NCBI GenBank assembly: GCA_023245145.1 | Contig: JAHFKW010000002.1 | Location: 1-54,600 of the forward strand | Source: Candidatus Staskawiczbacteria bacterium | GTDB taxonomy: Bacteria > Patescibacteriota > Minisyncoccia > Minisyncoccales > Staskawiczbacteraceae | DNA length: 54,600 nucleotides | Direction of reading: 5' to 3' | Part shown: in pieces, positions 48,808 to 54,600 of the stretch | Numbering within the stretch: the first letter of the stretch is position 1 | Layout: every line of letters starts with the position of its first letter | Position numbers and translations under genes: made by a program | Notes under the pieces: generated by a model | The model's input: only the letters and a program-made list of their open reading frames with translations | What the model was told of the DNA's origin: nothing | Databases searched by the model: none

Positions 48808-49919
48808 AAATATTATTTACCGGTGGGGGGTCGGGTGGACACATATTTCCTATCATCGCCATATCCAGAGAATTACGAAGACTCTATGAAAAAGACGATT
48901 TGCATTTTGATTATATAGGACCAAGCAACAGTACGGGAATACTGCAATTAACGCAAGAACCACTTTTTGGCATACACTACATAGCAAGCGGAAAGTTGCG
49001 CCGATATTTTTCACTACTCAATATACTAGACCTAGCAGTCATGATTCCATTTAGTTTTTTACAAAGTTTTTTAATACTACTTTTCCACCGCCCCAATTTG
49101 GTCTTTTCAAAGGGTGGCACAGGCTCTCTACCGGTAACATATGCCGCCCGATTATTATTTATCCCCGTATTTTTACATGAATCCGACATAGTACCAGGGC
49201 TTTCCAATCGTATTACTTCAAAATGGGCTAAAAAAGTGTTTACCAGCTTTGAAAAAACCGAGTATTTTGACTTATCAAAAACCATCTGTGTTGGAACTCC
49301 CATTAAAAAAGAATTATTGGAGGGAGACGCCACGACTGCCAAAGAATTATTTCATTTGGCTGGTGGAAAACCCGTCATCATGTTTTGGGGTGGCAGTCAG
49401 GGAGCAGAGCCCCTTAACGATTTTGTTATTTTAACCATTAACGATTTGTTAAAAAACTATGAAGTTATTCACGTCTGCGGAAAAAAGAATCTGGCCGAAA
49501 CGCAAGCTGAAATTGACGTGATGTTACAAAAAGAATTAGTGGCTTATTATCATTTGTATAATGAATTAGACGAAGTACGCTTAAAGCACGCCTACCACAT
49601 TGCCGATATTATTATTTCCCGAGCCGGATCAGCCAGCATTTTTGAATTGGCAGCCTGTGGTAAACCCAGTATTTTAATTCCATTGCCCAGTGCGGCCGGA
49701 GACCATCAATCCAAAAACGCGCATGCCTATGAAGCCTCTGGGGCAACCATTGTCATTGAACAAGACAATGTTACTCCACATTTTTTCTTCAGTAAAATCC
49801 AACATCTATTGGCATCACCGGAAAAAATGGAAGCCATGCGTCAAACTGCTCTGGCTTTTGCCAAACCTCTGGCCGCCAAAGCCGTCGCCCGGGAAATATT
49901 AGAATATTTACAAAAGTGA
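48804..49919 (+). CDS. murG: MurG lipid II synthase
   Basis: FTGGGSGGHIFPIIAISREL; HESDIVPGLSNRI; GGSQGAEPLND; ISRAGSASIFELAACGKPSILIPLP. Confidence 0.95.
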   Translation: MKILFTGGGSGGHIFPIIAISRELRRLYEKDDLHFDYIGPSNSTGILQLTQEPLFGIHYIASGKLRRYFSLLNILDLAVMIPFSFLQSFLILLFHRPNLVFSKGGTGSLPVTYAARLLFIPVFLHESDIVPGLSNRITSKWAKKVFTSFEKTEYFDLSKTICVGTPIKKELLEGDATTAKELFHLAGGKPVIMFWGGSQGAEPLNDFVILTINDLLKNYEVIHVCGKKNLAETQAEIDVMLQKELVAYYHLYNELDEVRLKHAYHIADIIISRAGSASIFELAACGKPSILIPLPSAAGDHQSKNAHAYEASGATIVIEQDNVTPHFFFSKIQHLLASPEKMEAMRQTALAFAKPLAAKAVAREILEYLQK

Positions 49920-51358
49920 AAAAAAATAAATCAGAAAAAATCAGGGTAAGATTTGCGCCATCTCCAACAGGAGCCCTTCATATTGGAGGAGCCAGGAGTG
50001 CCTTGTTTAATTACCTTTTTGCTAAACAAAATAATGGCGAATTTATTTTACGCATTGAAGACACCGATAGGGAACGATCAGAGCTAAAATGGGTGCCGGA
50101 AATTATTGATGAATTAAAATGGTTGGGGATTGAGTGGAACGAAGGCCCAGATATTGGTGGACCATTTGGACCATACAAACAGTCACAAAAAACAGATGTG
50201 TATAAAAAATATTTAGAAATTTTACTATTAGAAAAAAAAGCCTATTACTGTAATTGCAGTGCGGAAGAACTGGAAGCCAAACGCCAAGACCAGCAGAGCA
50301 GGGGATTAGCTCCAAAATATGACGGTAAGTGCCGGGATAAAAATCACACCGAAGGCGTCATTCGTTTTATTATTCATGCCCAAAAAATAAAATTCCACGA
50401 TCTCATTAGAAAAGATGTGGAATTTGATATGGGATTATTGGGCGATGTTGTTATTGCTAAAAATTTAGAACAGGCACTCTACCATTTTGTCGTTGTGGTG
50501 GACGATTTTGAAATGCAGATTAGTCATGTTATTCGAGCGGAGGAACATCTATCAAACACTCCAAGACAAATTCTACTGCAAGAAGCATTGGGATTTTATA
50601 CACCGATCTACGCACACTTACCGCTCATGCTTAACGCTGACAGAAGCAAGATGGCAAAACGTTCAGGAGACGTAGCGCTTAGCGATTATCATATGAAAGG
50701 TTACCTACCAGAAGCGATTGTAAATTTTATCGTGCTTTTGGGTTGGAATCCGGGGACGGAAAAAGAAATTTTCAGTCTGGCAGAACTGGTCAAAGAATTT
50801 TCTCTGGAAAAAGTGCAAAAGAGTGGGGCAGTCTTTAACACCCAACGCTTGGATTTTATCAATGGCTTGTATATTCGCGAAAAATCGGTGGAAGCGCTGA
50901 CAAAACTATGTTTACCATATTTACCGGAAGCAGCGGGGGAGTGGCCGGAAAAAACCGTTCATAAAATCATTGCCTCGTGCCAGAGTCGGTTAAAAAAACT
51001 GTCGGATATTACCGACATGACTGAATTTTTCTTTGCCGAAAAATTGTCATTTGATAAAAAAATGTTAGCCTGGAAAGAAATGGGGGATTTAGATATTCGT
51101 GAAGCCTTGTTATTATGCGACACTTCGCTCAAAGAGCTGGGTGCCAGCAAATGGAATGCAGAAGAACTTGAAAAAATACTCGTGCCACTAGCCGAAAAAT
51201 TCAATACAAAAAATAAGGGCTATCTTTTGTGGCCACTACGCGTAGCCCTGTCGGGTAGGGAAGCCAGTGCTGGGCCTTTTGAATTGGCTGATATTTTGGG
51301 GAAAGAAAAGACGCTACAAAGGATTCAGGACGCTATACATTATGGTAAAACCAAATAA
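49916..51358 (+). CDS. gltX: Glutamate--tRNA ligase
   Basis: RVRFAPSPTGALHIGGARSALFNYLFA; RSKMAKRSGDVAL. Confidence 0.96.
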   Translation: MKKNKSEKIRVRFAPSPTGALHIGGARSALFNYLFAKQNNGEFILRIEDTDRERSELKWVPEIIDELKWLGIEWNEGPDIGGPFGPYKQSQKTDVYKKYLEILLLEKKAYYCNCSAEELEAKRQDQQSRGLAPKYDGKCRDKNHTEGVIRFIIHAQKIKFHDLIRKDVEFDMGLLGDVVIAKNLEQALYHFVVVVDDFEMQISHVIRAEEHLSNTPRQILLQEALGFYTPIYAHLPLMLNADRSKMAKRSGDVALSDYHMKGYLPEAIVNFIVLLGWNPGTEKEIFSLAELVKEFSLEKVQKSGAVFNTQRLDFINGLYIREKSVEALTKLCLPYLPEAAGEWPEKTVHKIIASCQSRLKKLSDITDMTEFFFAEKLSFDKKMLAWKEMGDLDIREALLLCDTSLKELGASKWNAEELEKILVPLAEKFNTKNKGYLLWPLRVALSGREASAGPFELADILGKEKTLQRIQDAIHYGKTK

Positions 51359-51623
51359 CAAGGGGTTTATACTCAATATCGTAGCCATTGTGGTGGTGCT
51401 TGGCATCGTCTTTTTGAGTCAGCAGGCAAACTATGACTATATTGGCGACTGGTTTAAAACTAATATTTATCCTAGAGTCAGCCACGAGATAGAAAGTAGG
51501 GGAGAGGAGGTCCAAAAAGAGGTACTAAAACAAAAAGATATGGTGGCCCAAAGTTTGTGGGATAAAATAAAAATATTTTTCCAGGAAAAGTTTAATACGA
51601 CTTTTAAAACGAATGTGAAATAG
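51342..51623 (+). CDS. Small single-TM hypothetical protein
   Basis: MVKPNNKGFILNIVAIVVVLGIVFLSQQANYDYIGDWF; overlaps the gltX 3' end. Confidence 0.65.
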   Translation: MVKPNNKGFILNIVAIVVVLGIVFLSQQANYDYIGDWFKTNIYPRVSHEIESRGEEVQKEVLKQKDMVAQSLWDKIKIFFQEKFNTTFKTNVK

Positions 51624-51692
51624 CTTGACTGTCGATGAGGCAGGGCGAGGGCGCTTGACACCCGTTTTCAGCTAGATTAGTATTAAGATACT

Positions 51693-51720
51693 ATGTCGCA
51701 AAATGTAGGTAAAGCGACAA
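51693..51720. other. dif-like site (11-6-11 architecture) upstream of xer
   Basis: ATGTCGCAAAA TGTAGG TAAAGCGACAA: inverted TGTCGC arms around a 6-bp centre. Confidence 0.45.
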
Positions 51721-51738
51721 AGTATCTATAGATACTTT
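51719..51738. promoter_or_regulatory. Perfect 20-bp palindrome, possible operator or recombinase site
   Basis: AAAGTATCTATAGATACTTT, boundaries approximate by 1 nt. Confidence 0.5.
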
Positions 51739-51774
51739 TAAAACGTCGCAAAATCGTGGCAAACATATTATTAT

Positions 51775-52761
51775 ATGAAAAAATCTTTTAAAACTATCGT
51801 TGATCACATTCCTGATTTTTTGGATTATTGTGAAGTAGAAAAAGGTTTGCGCGACAACACGCAAAAAAATTACGCACGCTACTTACACAAATTTACCGAG
51901 TGGCAAAAGGCTAAAAACCTCACTTCCCTGCTCCCCCATCAGTTAACCAGCGAACACATCTGGGAATATCGGCTTTACCTCTCCAGATACCAAAAACCCA
52001 GGCAAAAAGGCTTCACCGGCCTGGAGTCCAGCCCCACCCTAAAAAAAAGCACTCAAAACTACTATTTAATCGCTTTAAGGGCCTTTTTAGGCTACTTTGT
52101 GGCTAAAGACGTAGTTTCGCTACCCCCCGACAAAATAACCCTTCCTAAGGGCGATAAACGCGAAAAAACCCTCAAATTCCTTACCGTCGAGCAAATAGAG
52201 AAACTGTTAACCTCGGCCGACGCCAGCGACTATTTAAGCATCCGCAACCGAGCCATGTTGGAAGCCCTTTTTTCCACCGGCTTGCGTATCGCCGAATTAA
52301 TTTCGCTCAACCTTGAACAGTTTACCAGCCTTAAAAATAAACCGGATTTGGAACTGGGCATTATTGGCAAGGGTGGCAATCCGCGTACGGTGTATTTTTC
52401 CGAGCGCGCGTTAAGCTGGATTAAAAAATGGTTGTCGGTACGTAATTCCAAATCCAAGGCTTTGTTTATTAATTTGCAAAAAGAAAATTCTGACAATGAT
52501 AATCGCATAACTCCAAGATCCGTTGAACGAATTGTAAAAAAATACGCCGTGCTGGCCAGTGTGCCGTTGTTTACCACGCCTCACACCCTGCGCCATTCTT
52601 ATGCGACGGATTTAATGACCCAAGGCGTTGACATCCGCACCGTCCAAGAATTTTTAGGGCACAAAAACATCGCCACCACCCAAATTTACACGCACGTCAC
52701 CAACAAACGCTTACGAGATGTACATCGCCAGTTTCATAGTGGAAAGAATATGAAAAACTAA
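51775..52761 (+). CDS. xer: Tyrosine recombinase, XerC/XerD family
   Basis: ALFSTGLRIAELISLNL (Arg), HTLRHSYATDLMTQGVDIRTVQEFLGHKNIATTQIYTHV (HxLRH...GH...Y). Confidence 0.95.
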   Translation: MKKSFKTIVDHIPDFLDYCEVEKGLRDNTQKNYARYLHKFTEWQKAKNLTSLLPHQLTSEHIWEYRLYLSRYQKPRQKGFTGLESSPTLKKSTQNYYLIALRAFLGYFVAKDVVSLPPDKITLPKGDKREKTLKFLTVEQIEKLLTSADASDYLSIRNRAMLEALFSTGLRIAELISLNLEQFTSLKNKPDLELGIIGKGGNPRTVYFSERALSWIKKWLSVRNSKSKALFINLQKENSDNDNRITPRSVERIVKKYAVLASVPLFTTPHTLRHSYATDLMTQGVDIRTVQEFLGHKNIATTQIYTHVTNKRLRDVHRQFHSGKNMKN

Positions 52762-52803
52762 TTTCCTATTTTGCTTGCACCGCGAAGCCCGCTGGCGAAG
52801 TGG

Positions 52804-52819
52804 TGTCGCATAATAGAGT
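52804..52819 (+). repeat. Direct repeat flanking the 52876-53472 gene (copy 1)
   Basis: TGTCGCATAATAGAGT; copy 2 at 53586-53601 is TGTCGCATAATAAAGT. Confidence 0.7.
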
Positions 52820-52875
52820 TGTAACAAGAAAAAAGCCTGACGCGCATGCCAGGCCATTGATTTTTGTTTGAAGAT

Positions 52876-53472
52876 CTACATCTTGCGCTCTCGCTCAAGA
52901 AACTGTTCTGCGGTCATGTGGAGTAATTTTCCCAAATCTTCCGCATTCAGCAAGAGGCGTTTCTGCCTCAGCTCCTGAGCGCCATACTGCTCGAAGAACT
53001 TAGCATCGAATTCGTAAGCGCCTTTCGAATCACTCTGGTAGTGCCTAGCTTGCACTTCCGTCCAATACTGGCACCGCAGAACTTGAGACGTAATCTTTCC
53101 ATCAAAGAGCGGCACCTTGCAGGTGAATTGGACTCTGTGGCGAACTTCATGAATGCTCGCAGCCAACAGAATTTCCTCCTCCGTTTGATAGACAGCTTTC
53201 GATTCGAAAGCTCGAGCAAGAGCTTCCATTTCCAGCATAGTATGAATAGAGAAATCCTTTCCAGCTGCGAAATACTGCTCCAATCCCTTCTTGAAGATGA
53301 AGTAGAACGACTGATCTGGATGCTCTGGAATATACCCCAAACCGAACTGAGGTTCTCCTGATCCAGGCAACGTATCTACCACAACAACCTTAAGTGGCTG
53401 ACCAGGAAATGCAGCCGTATCAACAAGGCGGATCATTTCCTCTAGTCGCGAAGCAAGATTTATCACTACCAT
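52876..53472 (-). CDS. Orphan protein with HExxH zincin-like motif
   Basis: AASIHEVRHRVQF; AAAGGGG near the start; promoter TTGACA-16-TATAAT at ~53515-53543; flanked by TGTCGCATAATARAGT direct repeats. Confidence 0.75.
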   Translation of the reverse strand: MVVINLASRLEEMIRLVDTAAFPGQPLKVVVVDTLPGSGEPQFGLGYIPEHPDQSFYFIFKKGLEQYFAAGKDFSIHTMLEMEALARAFESKAVYQTEEEILLAASIHEVRHRVQFTCKVPLFDGKITSQVLRCQYWTEVQARHYQSDSKGAYEFDAKFFEQYGAQELRQKRLLLNAEDLGKLLHMTAEQFLERERKM

Positions 53473-53585
53473 CCCCTTTCGTAAGTTGAGGAGCTTGATT
53501 CACTCTATACCTTAATTATAGCACACTATACTATCCTGTCAATACTAAGCCCTCGCCCAACCAAAAACCGCCTTTTAAGCGGTTT

Positions 53586-53601
53586 TGTCGCATAATAAAG
53601 T
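53586..53601 (+). repeat. Direct repeat flanking the 52876-53472 gene (copy 2)
   Basis: TGTCGCATAATAAAGT. Confidence 0.7.
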
Positions 53602-53615
53602 CTGTGGAATACTCT

Positions 53616-54152
53616 CTAGGAGAGCATAAAAAATAAAATACCAATTGCCACAGCCAATAATATATTGAGAAAAGTTCCGAATAAAGAAATATAGAAATAT
53701 GCTTTACCGGCTCTCTTATGTGACCACTGATCATAATTAACTATAGTTTTGATAAATATCCAACCGCCAAAAATTGTAAAGAAAGAATTTACTCTGTCCA
53801 AGCTACTAGAAATATTCGTGTATTTAAGAATAAAATACACGAGTCCCGCAAAAAATATAATTTCCAGCCAACCAACTATTCTAGTTATATATCCTAACTC
53901 TCTAGTTCTATATTCTATATATTTTTCGCTTCCAGAATCTTCTTCTTCAATTTTTATGATTTTAAGTGGTTTTTCTATTTCCTCTATCAATCTACTTTCC
54001 CTAATTTCTTGAACTTCCCTTTCTTTCATTTTGTCTATTGCCCTCTTAGTACTATCCTGAAACCATCCAAGAATGTCTGTTAACCAAAATCTTTGCCAAA
54101 TCCATACAAGAGGTAGCGTAATAAGCATTAGTTGAATCGTCTCCTCAAACAT
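53616..54152 (-). CDS. Multi-TM hypothetical membrane protein
   Basis: TM segments at the N-terminus, middle and C-terminus, with a charged central region. Confidence 0.7.
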   Translation of the reverse strand: MFEETIQLMLITLPLVWIWQRFWLTDILGWFQDSTKRAIDKMKEREVQEIRESRLIEEIEKPLKIIKIEEEDSGSEKYIEYRTRELGYITRIVGWLEIIFFAGLVYFILKYTNISSSLDRVNSFFTIFGGWIFIKTIVNYDQWSHKRAGKAYFYISLFGTFLNILLAVAIGILFFMLS

Positions 54153-54168
54153 ATTATCAATTCTTTAC

Positions 54169-54600
54169 TTACGGCAACTTTACGAATCCTTGGCCCTCAA
54201 ACGCTCTTGCACCAAAGGTTTTGGTGTCGGTCCCTCCGTCTTTATCCTTTACAATAACTTTTACTTTTACCGCTGATTCATAGTTTGTTGGATCGCATCC
54301 ATCTTTATATCCGTCTGCTGGGCCATGATAATATCCATTTTTCACAAGCCCCTTGCCATCGGCCACGCCTGTCAATTTACCACAAGGCGGATTTGGTAAA
54401 ATAAGTTCCCAATGGATGTCTAATTGTTTAGAATCTTTAGGTATGGTAGTAATTTCATAATTGGTTGGACTGACGGGCTCTACAAAATCTTGTTTAACGG
54501 CGGTAATTTTTGGCATAAAGTGCACATTAACCTGTGCATCCCCCACTCCGGATGCTTGTGCCATAACTTTGGCAATGCCCGCGTCAGTGGAAGTTACGGT
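54169..54600 (-). CDS. C-terminal part of a larger, probably extracellular protein; 5' end outside the window
   Basis: The frame stays open to the edge (TVTSTDAGIAKVMAQASG...); Ig-like/Thr-rich composition. Confidence 0.65.
   Translation of the reverse strand, partial: TVTSTDAGIAKVMAQASGVGDAQVNVHFMPKITAVKQDFVEPVSPTNYEITTIPKDSKQLDIHWELILPNPPCGKLTGVADGKGLVKNGYYHGPADGYKDGCDPTNYESAVKVKVIVKDKDGGTDTKTFGARAFEGQGFVKLP

Overview
AT-rich bacterial contig that looks like Patescibacteria/CPR. This is inferred from the divergent, intron-bearing 16S, unlinked rRNA genes, compact core-gene set and many orphan small proteins; it is not proven. Contents: (1) a 5'-truncated 16S rRNA gene interrupted by a group I intron at the E. 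coli S788 site; (2) a 23S+5S unit about 6 kb away, whose 23S helix 25 carries an insertion with an antisense small gene; (3) core genes greA, ychF, mreCD/PBP2, lysS, serS, Mur ligases, ftsQ, recR, dnaB, cysS, dnaX, msrAB, hrcA-grpE-dnaK-dnaJ, a MurL-MurD fusion, ftsW, murG, gltX and a Xer recombinase; (4) four tRNAs; (5) about 14 small orphan genes, most with their own consensus promoter, a strong Shine-Dalgarno (SD) and a terminator. Main observations: the 16S 3' end lacks CCUCC and core genes lack SDs, while the orphan genes have strong SDs. An AT-rich inverted-repeat family occurs in both rRNA insertions and in one intergenic region. The intron contains a 15-nt copy of its own spliced-exon junction. 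The dnaK-dnaJ junction is duplicated with different small genes in each copy. A dif-like site lies just upstream of the Xer gene, with related half-sites flanking a neighbouring orphan gene. All calls are by eye, with no database search or folding computation.
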